Assembly: GCF_003725775.1 (NCBI RefSeq)
Contig: NZ_RJSG01000002.1
Span: forward strand, 806,001 to 870,000
From: Nocardioides marmorisolisilvae
GTDB lineage: Bacteria; Actinomycetota; Actinomycetes; Propionibacteriales; Nocardioidaceae
Direction: 5' to 3'
Length of the DNA: 64,000 nt
Each line of letters begins with the position of its first letter. Position 1 is the first letter of the stretch. The notes beneath the pieces are model-generated. The model was not told where the DNA came from and made no database searches. It worked only from the letters and a program-made list of their open reading frames with translations. Below are positions 50,578 to 59,115 of the stretch, piece by piece. The position numbers were made by a program, and so were the translations under genes.

Positions 50578-51698
50578 GGATCCTGCACGTCACCGACACG
50601 TTCCTGCCCCGGGTCGGGGGGATCGAGCTGCACGTCGCCGACCTCGCCGCTCGTCAGCGAGCGGCCGGGCACGAGGTGCTCGTCCTGACCGGGGAGCCGA
50701 TGCTCGCCGACGGGAGTGCGGAGCCAGGGGTGCCCGTCGCGCGGGTGGAGCTCGGGATCACCGGGGCCGGCGCCGGCGTCGCAGTCGGGCCGGTGATCGC
50801 CGGTTTCCAGCCCGACGTGCTGCACGCCCACCTCACCGTCGGCTCGCCGTTCACCTGGGCCGTGCTGCGCAGCACGAAGGGGGTCCCGGCGATGGCCAGC
50901 GTGCACTCGTTGCTGCCCGCAGTCCCGCGTCTTCTCCGGACCGGCATCGGGCTGATCGGGCTTCCGACGTCCCGGATGTCCTTCACCGGAGTCAGCGAGG
51001 TCGCTGCCGCGCGGCTCCGTCCGGCACTGCCTCCGGGCGTTCCGGTCCGGGTCCTGCACAACGGGATCGACCCGTCGGCGTGGCAGGTCCGGCACGTGCC
51101 GACGGGGGAGTTCTCGATCCTCTCCGTCGGTCGGCTGGCTCCCCGCAAGCGGCCGCTGGTGCTGGTCGAGGCGCTCGCGCGGCTCGCGTCCTTGGTGCCT
51201 GACCTGTCGTGGCGCGCCACGTTCGTCGGCGACGGGCCCCAGAGGCGTGCGGTTGCCAAGGCGGTCCGGGCGCACGGCCTGCAGGACCGCGTCACGCTCG
51301 TCGGGGCCCAGTCCCGGGACGAGATCCGTCGCCACCTCGCCGGTGCCGACGTGCTGGTCGCGCCCGCCACCCTGGAGTCGTTCGGGATCGCGGCGCTCGA
51401 GGCCCGGTGCGCCGGCGTACCGATCGTCGGGATGGCGGCCAGCGGGGTCACCGAGTTCGTCACCGACGGTGTCGAAGGTCTGCTCGCCGACTCCGACGAC
51501 GACCTCGCGCGGTGCCTGGCGCGGCTGGCGGCAGACCCGGAGCTGCGGACGACGATCCGTCACCACAACGTGACGACCCCGGTCGCGATGACCTGGGAAC
51601 GCGTGCTCGCGGAGCACGATGCTGTCTACCGGTCGGTTCTCGAACCGGTCGTCGTCCGCGCGATGGGCAAGCGGCGGCCGACACCTCGCCTGGCCTAG
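50574..51698 (+). CDS. GT4-family glycosyltransferase
   Basis: This 374-residue GT-B fold enzyme has MRILHVTDTFLPRVGGIELHVADLA at the start, DVLHAHLTVGSPF, VLHNGIDPSAW, ILSVGRLAPRKRPLVLVEAL, FVGDGPQRRAV, VTLVGAQSRDEIRRHLAGADVLVAPATLESFGIAALEARCAGVPIVGMAASGVTEFV (parts quoted). The EX7E pattern of the family lies in ESFGIAALE. It would transfer a sugar from a nucleotide donor to a membrane acceptor. It is translationally coupled to the flippase-like gene and overlaps the convergent ABM gene by 4 bases. Confidence 0.93.
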   Translation: MRILHVTDTFLPRVGGIELHVADLAARQRAAGHEVLVLTGEPMLADGSAEPGVPVARVELGITGAGAGVAVGPVIAGFQPDVLHAHLTVGSPFTWAVLRSTKGVPAMASVHSLLPAVPRLLRTGIGLIGLPTSRMSFTGVSEVAAARLRPALPPGVPVRVLHNGIDPSAWQVRHVPTGEFSILSVGRLAPRKRPLVLVEALARLASLVPDLSWRATFVGDGPQRRAVAKAVRAHGLQDRVTLVGAQSRDEIRRHLAGADVLVAPATLESFGIAALEARCAGVPIVGMAASGVTEFVTDGVEGLLADSDDDLARCLARLAADPELRTTIRHHNVTTPVAMTWERVLAEHDAVYRSVLEPVVVRAMGKRRPTPRLA

Positions 51699-51985
51699 GA
51701 GCCGGCTTCCCAGATCGCCCACTCCAGGTCCCGGGTGAGCGCGCCGGCGTTGGCGAGGGCGAGCACCGCCGCCACCTCGGACTGGTTGTTCTGGCGGTGG
51801 AACGCGTCCTCGTCGGTGAACACCTCGAGCACCACGAACGTGTCCGGGTCGGTGAGGCTCCGGGTGGTGTCGAAGTGCAGAACGCCGGGCAGGGCGCGGC
51901 TGGGCGCCTCCACGGCTGCGATCCGGCGCGCCATCTCCTCGGTGTGCTCGGGGTGGCACTGCACGCTGAAGCGGGCGAAGAGCAT
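51695..51985 (-). CDS. ABM-fold small monooxygenase-like protein
   Basis: This 96-residue dimeric alpha-beta barrel protein has MLFARFSVQCHPEHTEEMARRIAAVEAPSRALPGVLHFDTTRSLTDPDTFVVLEVFTDEDAFHRQNNQSEV (parts quoted), matching the quinol monooxygenase (YgiN/ABM) pattern with ALPGVLHFD and EVFTDEDAFHRQNNQ. ATG 51985 follows CTAGGAGG, which excludes the longer in-frame start. It lies 9 bases upstream of nothing on its own strand but follows the kinase gene promoter side closely, so it may be its own unit. Confidence 0.82.
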   Translation of the reverse strand: MLFARFSVQCHPEHTEEMARRIAAVEAPSRALPGVLHFDTTRSLTDPDTFVVLEVFTDEDAFHRQNNQSEVAAVLALANAGALTRDLEWAIWEAGS

Positions 51986-51993
51986 CGGACCTC

Positions 51994-53115
51994 CTAGGCC
52001 GGCAGTCGGACCAGGAACCGGCACCCGGGCGACTCGTTCACGACCTGCACCATCCCGTGGTGCGCCTCGACGATGCCCTTCACGATCGCCAGGCCCAACC
52101 CGGCGCCGGTGCCGTGCTGCTGGTCGACCTCCGGCGTGCGGGCACTCGTGCCGCGCCAGGCGACGTCGAAGACGCGGTGCAGGTCCTCGTCCGGGATCCC
52201 GCCGCAGGCGTCGGTCACCGCGAGCTCGACGGTGTTCTCGACCACGCGGCCGGTGATGGAGACGACGCCGTCGGTGGGGGTGTGCCGGATCGCGTTGGTG
52301 ACCAGGTTGGCCACCACGCGCGAGAGCCCGGCGGGATCGGCGTTGACCATCGCCCCGGGCTCGACCATGCCCCCGAGCCGTACGCCGGCAGCGCGGGCGA
52401 CCGGGTCGGCTCCGGCGATCGCCTCGGACACGATGTCGCCGAGGTCGACGTTCTGCAACGAGACCTGGAGGACCCCGGCATGGATCCGGGACAGCTCGAA
52501 GAGGTCGTCGACCATCCGCACCATCCGGTCGACCTCGGAACGCATCTGTCGGTGGTAGCGGGTCGGGTCCTCGGCCATCCCGTCCTCGAGCGCCTCGGTC
52601 ATCGCACGCAGTCCGGCCAGCGGGCTGCGCAGGTCGTGCGAGACCCAGGCGACGAGCTCACGCCGCGAGGTCTCCAGCATCTCCTCGCGCTCCCGGGAGT
52701 CCCGCAGCTTCTCCGCGGTGCGGGCCAGCTCGGCGGACAACGCCTGCAGCTCGGCCGGACCGGTGGTGGAGGCGGCGTACTCGCCGGTCTCGCCGAACCT
52801 GCGGGCATTTTCGCGCAGAGCGTCCGAGCCACGCACCACCGAGGAGGAGACGACGAACGAGAAGAACACGGCGACGAGCCCCGCGACCAGGCAGACCAGC
52901 AGTACGACGCCGCGGTCGTGGCTGGAGAGGAACATCGCGTCGGCGGTCCCGATCACCCCGGCGATCACGCCGCCGACCGCGACCAGGGCGACCAGGGCGA
53001 CCAGCCAGCGCAGCGAACGCGCGGCGATCACCCGGCTGACGACGAGACCGGCCGCACCGACCGCTGCGGTCCAGCCAGCCGCGATCAGGACGATGTCGAC
53101 CTGGTCGCGGGTCAT
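51994..53115 (-). CDS. Sensor histidine kinase of the second two-component system
   Basis: This 373-residue kinase has four transmembrane segments in its first 95 residues (LIAAGWTAAVGAAGLVV, WLVALVALVAVGGVIAGVIG, VVLLVCLVAGLVAVFFSFVV), with little outside the membrane, so it may sense within it. His160 in AWVSHDLRSPL is the phospho-acceptor. The ATPase part shows LVTNAIRHT (N box), VTDACGGIPDEDLHRVFDVAWRG (G1 and F regions; part) and GAGLGLAIVKGIVE (G2). It overlaps the regulator gene by 4 bases, and the two form an operon. Confidence 0.94.
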   Translation of the reverse strand: MTRDQVDIVLIAAGWTAAVGAAGLVVSRVIAARSLRWLVALVALVAVGGVIAGVIGTADAMFLSSHDRGVVLLVCLVAGLVAVFFSFVVSSSVVRGSDALRENARRFGETGEYAASTTGPAELQALSAELARTAEKLRDSREREEMLETSRRELVAWVSHDLRSPLAGLRAMTEALEDGMAEDPTRYHRQMRSEVDRMVRMVDDLFELSRIHAGVLQVSLQNVDLGDIVSEAIAGADPVARAAGVRLGGMVEPGAMVNADPAGLSRVVANLVTNAIRHTPTDGVVSITGRVVENTVELAVTDACGGIPDEDLHRVFDVAWRGTSARTPEVDQQHGTGAGLGLAIVKGIVEAHHGMVQVVNESPGCRFLVRLPA

Positions 53116-53834
53116 GCCTCACCCCGGGCGGTGCCCGCAGCCGCGGCGATGGTCTCGGCCGCGTCCCAGCGGTAACCGACGCCCCACACGGTCACCAGAC
53201 GGACCGGGCGGGTGGGGTCGTCCTCCACCTTCTCCCGCAACCGGCGCACGTGCACCGTCACGGTCGAGTGGTCGCCGAAGGACCAGCCCCAGACCTCCTG
53301 GAGCAGCTCCTCCCGTGAGTAGGCACGCCCCGGGTTCGAGAGCAGGAACCGGAGCAGGTCGAACTCGCGGACCGTGAGCTGGAGCGCCCGGTCGCCGAGC
53401 ATCGCGGTGTGCTGGTTCTCGTCGACCACCAGGTCGCCGTCGACCAGCACCTCGCCCCGCGGCTTGGTCCGCTCACCGGCCCGCCGCAGCACCGAGTCCA
53501 CGCGGAGCACCAGCTCCCGGGGGCTGAACGGCTTGGTCACGTAGTCGTCCGCACCGCGCTCGAGCCCGACCACCCGGTCGGCCTCGCTGCCCAGTGCGGT
53601 CAGCATGATCACCGGCACGTCGCGCTGCTCGCGCAGCCGACGGCAGACCTCGAGCCCGTCGATGCCCGGGAGCATGAGATCCAGCACGACCAGGTCGGCG
53701 GGGTCCTCGCGCATCGCCTTCAGAGCAGCCTCGCCGGTGTCGACATCGGCCACCTCGTGCCCGCCGGCACGCAGGTAGGAGACCGCGACCTCGCGCACCG
53801 TGTGGTCGTCGTCGACGACAAGAATCTTGGCCAC
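53112..53834 (-). CDS. OmpR-family response regulator of the second two-component system
   Basis: This 240-residue regulator has a receiver (VVDDDHTVREVAVSYL, Asp52 in VLDLMLPGIDG, LTALGSEADRV, VTKPFSPREL) and a winged helix (LTVREFDLLRFLLSNPGRAYSREELLQEVWGW, VTVHVRRLREKVE, VWGVGYRWD; parts quoted). The pattern resembles VanR/PhoP-like regulators. The upstream gap 53835-54006 holds its promoter; it shows TTACGG and GTAACG elements but no clear repeat. The signal and targets are unknown. Confidence 0.95.
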   Translation of the reverse strand: MAKILVVDDDHTVREVAVSYLRAGGHEVADVDTGEAALKAMREDPADLVVLDLMLPGIDGLEVCRRLREQRDVPVIMLTALGSEADRVVGLERGADDYVTKPFSPRELVLRVDSVLRRAGERTKPRGEVLVDGDLVVDENQHTAMLGDRALQLTVREFDLLRFLLSNPGRAYSREELLQEVWGWSFGDHSTVTVHVRRLREKVEDDPTRPVRLVTVWGVGYRWDAAETIAAAAGTARGEA

Positions 53835-54006
53835 GTTCCCACGCTAGGGCGTCGGAAGCGTCAACGGCCACGATCCTTCTTACGGACCTGTAACGAGCCG
53901 GAATCCCACGTCACCGGCACGTAAGCGATGACGTCTTCCGGTACCGCGGATCCGGGAGCAGGATCGCAATCAGCCGGAGGTGCCGGCGCAGGAGTGAGGT
54001 GGAGTC

Positions 54007-54597
54007 ATGTTCATCCAGGTGATGCAGGCGAAGTGCTCGCGGGCCGCCGAGGTGCGCGCGTTCGCTGAGAAGTGGAGCCAGGACGTCGCCGAAGGCTTTC
54101 TCGGGGGCACGTTCGGCGTGACCGACGACGGACAGTTCCTCGGGATCGTCCGTTTCACGTCGGCCGATGCTGCGGCGGCCAACTCGGCCCGGCCCGAGAC
54201 CGATGCCCTGTCCCAGGAGTTCGCCGGGCTGATGGACGGTCCGATCGACTTCGCGGACTACGACGACGTCAGCCAGTTCCTCGACGGCGGCTCGGACGAC
54301 GCCGGGTTCGTCCAGGTGATCCGCGGCAAGGTCGGCGACGCGGCCCAGGCCAAGGCGGTCGTGGCGGCCGGCGACGAAGGTGAGCTGAAGGCGATGCGCC
54401 CCGAGATCATCGGCGGGTCCTTCGCGATCGCGGCGGACGGCAGCTTCACGCAGACCGTCTACTTCACCAGCGAGGAGAGCGCTCGCCAGGGGGAGCAGCA
54501 GGAACCGCCGGCCGATGTCCGCGACGCGATCCAGGAGATGATGGCGGGCGCGTCGTTCTACGACCTGCGCAGCCCCTGGTTCGAGAGTGCGAGCTGA
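54007..54597 (+). CDS. Hypothetical protein with two tandem ABM-like domains
   Basis: This 196-residue protein begins MFIQVMQAKCSRAAEVRAFA and repeats that start at about residue 100 as GFVQVIRGKVGDAAQAKAVV. Each half then shows a Gly-Gly-strand (GGTFGVTDDGQFLGIVRFTS; GGSFAIAADGSFTQTVYFTS) and an acidic helix. The two halves are thus an internal duplication of a ferredoxin-like, ABM-type barrel, which in other families dimerises. ATG 54007 follows GAGGTGGAG. It precedes a methyltransferase gene by 5 bases. Function unknown. Confidence 0.75.
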   Translation: MFIQVMQAKCSRAAEVRAFAEKWSQDVAEGFLGGTFGVTDDGQFLGIVRFTSADAAAANSARPETDALSQEFAGLMDGPIDFADYDDVSQFLDGGSDDAGFVQVIRGKVGDAAQAKAVVAAGDEGELKAMRPEIIGGSFAIAADGSFTQTVYFTSEESARQGEQQEPPADVRDAIQEMMAGASFYDLRSPWFESAS

Positions 54598-54602
54598 TCC
54601 CG

Positions 54603-55217
54603 ATGGGCTTCTACGGGGACCACGTGGTCCCGCGGATCGTCAACGTCGCGTGCGGTAACAAAGAACTCCGCCAGTACCGCGACCGCGTCTGCGCCGGGCT
54701 TTCCGGCGAGGTGATCGAGGTCGGGTTCGGCTCCGGCCTGAATGTGCCGTCCTACCCGGCCTCGATCGCCCGGGTGACCGCGATCGAGCCGGCCGACCTG
54801 GGGTGGCGTCTCGCGGCGGACCGGTTGGCCGCCTCCGACGTCCCCGTGGAGCGTGCCGGGTTGGACGGCCAGTCCCTGCCGTTCGAGGACGACACCTTCG
54901 ACAGCGCCGTCTCGACCTGGACCTTGTGCACGATCCCGGACGCCGGCCAGGCGCTGCGCGAGCTGCGTCGTGTTCTCAAGCCGGGCGGCACCCTGCACTT
55001 CGTCGAGCACGGCCTGGCGCCGGACGAGGGCGTGCAGACCTGGCAGCACCGTCTGGAACCGCTCAACAAGCGGATCGCGGGCGGGTGCCACCTGAGCCGG
55101 CCGATCGCGGACCTCGTGACGGGCGCCGGGTTCACGATGAAGGAGCTCGACGAGTTCTACGCACCGGGCGCGCCCAAGCCGATGTCGGCCTTCAAGATCG
55201 GGGTCGCGGCCGCCTAG
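54603..55217 (+). CDS. Class I SAM-dependent methyltransferase (METTL7-like)
   Basis: This 204-residue enzyme has motif I in VIEVGFGSGLNVPSYP, the acidic strand 2 in VTAIEPADLG, and LPFEDDTFDSAVSTWTLCTIPDAGQALRELRRVLKPGGTLHFVEHGLAPD (parts quoted), then a C-terminal GAGFTMKELDEFYAPGAPKPMS. The pattern is that of METTL7-like methyltransferases, whose human members methylate thiols. The substrate here is unknown. It overlaps the convergent lipoprotein gene by 4 bases. Confidence 0.9.
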   Translation: MGFYGDHVVPRIVNVACGNKELRQYRDRVCAGLSGEVIEVGFGSGLNVPSYPASIARVTAIEPADLGWRLAADRLAASDVPVERAGLDGQSLPFEDDTFDSAVSTWTLCTIPDAGQALRELRRVLKPGGTLHFVEHGLAPDEGVQTWQHRLEPLNKRIAGGCHLSRPIADLVTGAGFTMKELDEFYAPGAPKPMSAFKIGVAAA

Positions 55218-55741
55218 TGCGGAACGGGCTCGCCGTCCGGTCGGACGGCGAGCCACAGGCCGCCGTACTCGCGCACGTCGTGGCACAGCACCTGGTACTT
55301 GCCCTCGTGGGCGTAGAAGTACAGCGGGTGGCCGGCGTAGGTGACCTGGGTGCTGCCGTCCTTGCGTCGCGTGGTGCCCAGCAGCGCCTCGCGGGTGCCC
55401 TTCCTCGCGCGGGGAAGCCCCTTCGTCAGCACTGGCGGCCACGCCTCGGCGCAGTCCCCGTAGCAGCGCGGTGACCGGCCGTGTTCCTTGTCGAACAGGT
55501 AGATCGGCTGTCCGCCGGCGTCGTACAGCATCGTCCCGTACTGGCTGTCGGCGCTGATCACGACCGTTCCCGTGCGGGCGGGTCTCGCGGTCACCGACGG
55601 GGCCGGCGTCGAGGGCTGCGTCGAGGGCTTCGTCGCGGTAGGCCCAGGTGTCCGCGGAGCTGACGCGGTCCGGTCGTCCTCGGTCCCGCACGCCGTCAGA
55701 AGGCCAGCCGCGAGCACTGCGGCGGCCGCGGCGGCTCGCAT
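55214..55741 (-). CDS. COG4315-type lipoprotein
   Basis: This 175-residue protein has a lipoprotein signal (AAAVLAAGLLTAC, Cys18), a Thr/Pro-rich linker to about 60 and a domain with GTMLYDAGGQPIYLFDKEHGRSPRCYGDCAEAWPPVL and YAGHPLYFYAHEGKYQVLCHDVREYGGLWLAV (parts quoted), the repeated YLF / CYGxCAxxWPP pattern of COG4315. Such proteins are found with respiratory or metal-linked genes, but their function is unsettled. The Cys pair may form a disulfide. Its ATG overlaps the stop of the flavodoxin-like gene. Confidence 0.88.
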   Translation of the reverse strand: MRAAAAAAVLAAGLLTACGTEDDRTASAPRTPGPTATKPSTQPSTPAPSVTARPARTGTVVISADSQYGTMLYDAGGQPIYLFDKEHGRSPRCYGDCAEAWPPVLTKGLPRARKGTREALLGTTRRKDGSTQVTYAGHPLYFYAHEGKYQVLCHDVREYGGLWLAVRPDGEPVPH

Positions 55742-56448
55742 CAGCGGTATTCCGGGTTCTCGTGGTCGAACCGAGCCCCCGCGTCCCACTCCGAGCGCTG
55801 GTTCCCGTACCCGGGAACCCCGCCGGCCTGCTTCAGCATCCGGCCCAGGTGCATCAGGTTCCAGGTCATGAAGGTGGTGTTGCGGTTGGTGAAGTCGTTC
55901 TCCGGACCACCGCTTCCCGGGTCCAGGTACGACGGGCCGGGGCCGGCCTCGCCGATCCAGCCCGCGTCGGCGTTCGGGGGGATCGTGTAGCCGACGTGCT
56001 GCAGCGAGTACAGGATGTTCTGCGCGCAGTGCTTGATGCCGTCCTCGTTCCCGGTGATCAGGCATCCGGCAACACGTCCGTAGAAGAGGTACTGCCCCTT
56101 CTCGTTCTGCAGGCTGGAGAGGGAGTAAAGGCGCTCGATGATCACCTTGGTCTGGCTCGAGTTGTCGCCCAGCCAGATCGGTCCGGCGATCACCAGGATG
56201 TCGCTGTCCAGGACCCGCGGGTAGATCTGGGGCCACTCGTCGGTCGCCCAGCCGTGCTCGGTCATGTCGGGGTAGACGCCGGTGGCGATGTCGTGGTCGA
56301 TCGCGCGGATCACCTGCACGTCGACGCCGTGCTTGCGCATGATCGACGCACTGGTCTCCACCAGCCCCTCGGTGTGGCTCGGTTCGGGGGAGCGCTTCAG
56401 GGTGCAGTTGATGAAGGTGGCCTTGAGGTCGCTGAAGTCGGTGTCCAT
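55741..56448 (-). CDS. Flavodoxin-like NAD(P)H-dependent oxidoreductase, second paralogue
   Basis: This 235-residue protein has the flavodoxin-fold pattern LKATFINCTLKRSPEPSHTEGLVETSASIM, then RVLDSDILVIAGPIWLGDNSSQTKVIIERLYS and GRVAGCLITGNEDGIKHCAQNILYSLQHVGYTIPP (parts quoted). PIWLGDNSS and GNEDGIKH correspond to the same loops in the protein at 44719-45330. It ends with LMHLGRMLKQAGGVPGYGNQ. ATG 56448 is chosen; ATG 56460 is in frame. It is coupled to the COG4315 lipoprotein, which hints at a membrane redox role. Confidence 0.88.
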   Translation of the reverse strand: MDTDFSDLKATFINCTLKRSPEPSHTEGLVETSASIMRKHGVDVQVIRAIDHDIATGVYPDMTEHGWATDEWPQIYPRVLDSDILVIAGPIWLGDNSSQTKVIIERLYSLSSLQNEKGQYLFYGRVAGCLITGNEDGIKHCAQNILYSLQHVGYTIPPNADAGWIGEAGPGPSYLDPGSGGPENDFTNRNTTFMTWNLMHLGRMLKQAGGVPGYGNQRSEWDAGARFDHENPEYR

Positions 56449-56494
56449 GGCAGCCAGCATGGTGCCTGCGCGCCGCCGGGGGGAGCCCCGAGGA

Positions 56495-57682
56495 TTACGA
56501 CCCAGTGACGGCCGCGACCGCGGAGATCGTGCGGTCGAGGTCGTCCGGGCTGACGAAGTAGTGCGGCGATGCCCGGACCACAGCGTCCAGGCCACGGTCG
56601 GACATGTCGAGCCTCGTCGAGCTCCGACCGCTCACCGACACCGTGACCCCGGTCTCTCCCAGGCGGGACTCGACCTGGGCGGGCGCGAGCCCGGCGACGG
56701 TGAAGGAGACGATTCCCGCCAGGTCGTCCCCGCGGTCGTGCAACGCCACCTGCGGCAGCGCTCCGAGTCCTTCGCGCAGCACGGCGGCGCGAGCCCGGAC
56801 GGAGGCCTCGACCTCGGCCGGATCGAGGTCGAGCAGGTGGTCCAGTGCGACGCCCAGCCCGAGCGTCGCCGCCACGTCGCTCTCGAACAGCTCGAACCGG
56901 GTGGCGTCCGGACGGAGGCGGTAGTCCTCGGAGTCGGTCCAGTCGGCTCCGTGCATGTCGGCCGCGAACGGCTCCAAGGTCTCGAGCAACGATCGGCGCA
57001 CCCAGAGGAATCCGGTGCCGCGAGGCGCTCGGAGCCACTTGCGCCCGGTCGCCGAGAGCGCGTCGACCCCGAGGTCGGCGACGTCGACGGAGAGCTGTCC
57101 CACGGACTGGCAGGCGTCGAGAACGGTCAGCGCTCCCGCCGAGCGGGCGAGGCCGGCCAGGTCGCGCACCGGTGCGACGGTCCCGGAGTTCGTCGGCACC
57201 TGGACCAGCGAGACCAGCCGGACGCGGTCGTCGAGGAGGCGGGCGAACGCCTCCCGGTCCGGGGTGCCGTCGGGGAGGGACGGCACGACCTCGACGCTGC
57301 AGCCGTCGGCACGCGCGCGTTGCAGGAAGGCGATCGCGTTGCTGGCGTACTCGTTGCCGCAGATCAGGATCCGGTCGCCGGTTCGCCAGCGCAGCGCCGA
57401 GACGAACTGGATCCAGGCCCGGGTGGCGCTGTCGACCAGGGCGACCTCGTCGGTGGTTCCGCCGATCAGGCGCGCCACCGACGCACGCACGGCGACCAGG
57501 TCGTCAGAACGCTCGGCCGCGGCGCGGTAGCCCCCGACCTCCTCCTCGCGCCGCAGGTGGGCGATGACGGTGTCCACGACCGGCCTGGGGGACAGCGACG
57601 AGCCGGCGCTGTCCAGGAACGCCTGGCCGTGGCAGCCCGGGGTCAGCGCTCGCTCCCGCTCGAGGTCGATCACGGGTTCCAT
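56495..57682 (-). CDS. egtE: Ergothioneine biosynthesis PLP-dependent C-S lyase
   Basis: EgtE cleaves the sulfoxide of hercynylcysteine to give ergothioneine. This 395-residue class V aminotransferase-fold protein has FLDSAGSSLSPRPVVDTVIAHLRREEEVGGYRAAAE, VALVDSATRAWIQFVSALRW, LVSLVQVPTNSGTVAPVRDLA, VLDACQSVGQLSVDVADLGVD and the PLP Lys in LSATGRKWLRAPRGTGFLWV (parts quoted). The order matches EgtE and not cysteine desulfurases: the mobile active-site Cys loop of the latter is missing. It diverges from egtB across a 128-base gap that must hold both promoters. Confidence 0.85.
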   Translation of the reverse strand: MEPVIDLERERALTPGCHGQAFLDSAGSSLSPRPVVDTVIAHLRREEEVGGYRAAAERSDDLVAVRASVARLIGGTTDEVALVDSATRAWIQFVSALRWRTGDRILICGNEYASNAIAFLQRARADGCSVEVVPSLPDGTPDREAFARLLDDRVRLVSLVQVPTNSGTVAPVRDLAGLARSAGALTVLDACQSVGQLSVDVADLGVDALSATGRKWLRAPRGTGFLWVRRSLLETLEPFAADMHGADWTDSEDYRLRPDATRFELFESDVAATLGLGVALDHLLDLDPAEVEASVRARAAVLREGLGALPQVALHDRGDDLAGIVSFTVAGLAPAQVESRLGETGVTVSVSGRSSTRLDMSDRGLDAVVRASPHYFVSPDDLDRTISAVAAVTGS

Positions 57683-57810
57683 GCTGCCGTACGTCGCATG
57701 CGGATCCCGGGAACGGGAAGAGATGAACAAAATCTGACGTTCGCTCTGCAGCCTCGGAATTGTCCGTGGCGCTCCCTAGGCTCGAACGCAGCCGAGGAGG
57801 AGGCTCCCCC

Positions 57811-59115
57811 ATGACCAGCAACCCCTGGACCGCAGACGCGCTCGTGGAGCGCTACGACCAGGTCCGATCGCACACCGAGCGGCTGGCGGCGCCGCTCTCG
57901 CCGGAGGACCAGACGGTCCAGTCGATGCCCGACGTCTCGCCGACCAAGTGGCACCGCGCGCACGTGACCTGGTTCTTCGAGACCTTCGTGCTCGCCGAGA
58001 ACGAGTCCGGGTTCGCCCCGTTCCAGGACAAGTACTGGTTCCTGTTCAACAGCTACTACGAGGCCGTCGGTCCGCGCTACAACCGGGCCGAGCGCGGCGT
58101 GGTCAGCCGACCGGGCGCGCACGACGTCGGCGTCTACCGGGGCAACGTGGACACCCGGATGCGCGACCTCGTGGCCACCCTGGACCAGGGAGCCCTGGAG
58201 AAGCTGACCAGCACGATCGAGCTCGGCTTCCACCACGAGCAGCAGCACCAGGAGCTGCTGCTGATGGACATCAAGCACGTGCTGTCGCTCAACCCGCTGC
58301 AGCCCGTGTACGCCGGTGCTCCGGAGCCGGCCAGCGAACCGGACCAGCTCGGCTGGGTCGACATCGCCGGCGGGTTGGTCGAGATCGGCCATCGTGGCGC
58401 CGGCTTCAGCTTCGACAACGAGCTGCCCGAGCACCAGGTCTACCTGGAGCCCTACCGCCTGGCCGACCGGCTGATCACCAACGGTGAGTGGTTGGCGTTC
58501 ATGGCCGACGGCGGTTACCGCAGGCCCGAGTTCTGGCTCTCCGACGGCTGGGCCAAGGTCAAGACCGAGGGCTGGGACGCCCCGTTCTACTGGCTCAATC
58601 TCGATGGTGTCTGGCTGGAGCACACGCTGAACGGCACCTGGCCGGTCAACCCAGGGCTGCCGGTGAGCCACATCAGCCACTACGAGGCCGACGCGTACGC
58701 CGCCTGGGCCGGCAAGCGGCTGCCCACGGAGGCCGAGTGGGAGCACGGCGTCCGCCAGGCCGGTCCTGGCGAGGACCCGGACTCGGTCGGCAATCTCGCC
58801 GACACCGAGAGCTATCACCCCCGTGCTGCCGGGCCGGCGACCGGGAAGCTGCGCCAGGCCTACGGCGACTGCTGGGAGTGGACCTCCTCGGCCTACCTGC
58901 CCTACCCCGGCTTTCACCCGGCTGCCGGTGCGATCGGGGAGTACAACGGAAAGTTCATGTCGAACCAGATGGTGCTGCGTGGCGGCTGCGCGCTCACGCC
59001 ACCAGGTCACACCCGCGCCAGCTATCGCAATTTCTTCCCGTCCGCGGCGCGCTGGGCGCTCTCGGGCCTGCGGCTCGCCGACGGCGGTGCCCCTACGAAG
59101 GAGGTGGCGGCATGA
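57811..59115 (+). CDS. egtB: Ergothioneine sulfoxide synthase, probable cysteine-using type
   Basis: EgtB is a non-heme iron enzyme that joins hercynine to a thiol with oxygen. The 434-residue protein has a DinB-like N-terminal domain with His51 in WHRAHVTWFFE and His142/His146 in HHEQQHQELLLMD as iron ligands, and a C-terminal formylglycine-generating-enzyme-like domain (LADRLITNGEWLAFMADGGY, KRLPTEAEWEHG, DCWEWTSSAYLPYPGF, NGKFMSNQMVLRGG, RASYRNFFPSAARW). The last segments resemble EgtBs that use free cysteine rather than gamma-glutamylcysteine. ATG 57811 follows GAGGAGGAGG. It overlaps egtD by 4 bases. Confidence 0.92.
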   Translation: MTSNPWTADALVERYDQVRSHTERLAAPLSPEDQTVQSMPDVSPTKWHRAHVTWFFETFVLAENESGFAPFQDKYWFLFNSYYEAVGPRYNRAERGVVSRPGAHDVGVYRGNVDTRMRDLVATLDQGALEKLTSTIELGFHHEQQHQELLLMDIKHVLSLNPLQPVYAGAPEPASEPDQLGWVDIAGGLVEIGHRGAGFSFDNELPEHQVYLEPYRLADRLITNGEWLAFMADGGYRRPEFWLSDGWAKVKTEGWDAPFYWLNLDGVWLEHTLNGTWPVNPGLPVSHISHYEADAYAAWAGKRLPTEAEWEHGVRQAGPGEDPDSVGNLADTESYHPRAAGPATGKLRQAYGDCWEWTSSAYLPYPGFHPAAGAIGEYNGKFMSNQMVLRGGCALTPPGHTRASYRNFFPSAARWALSGLRLADGGAPTKEVAA

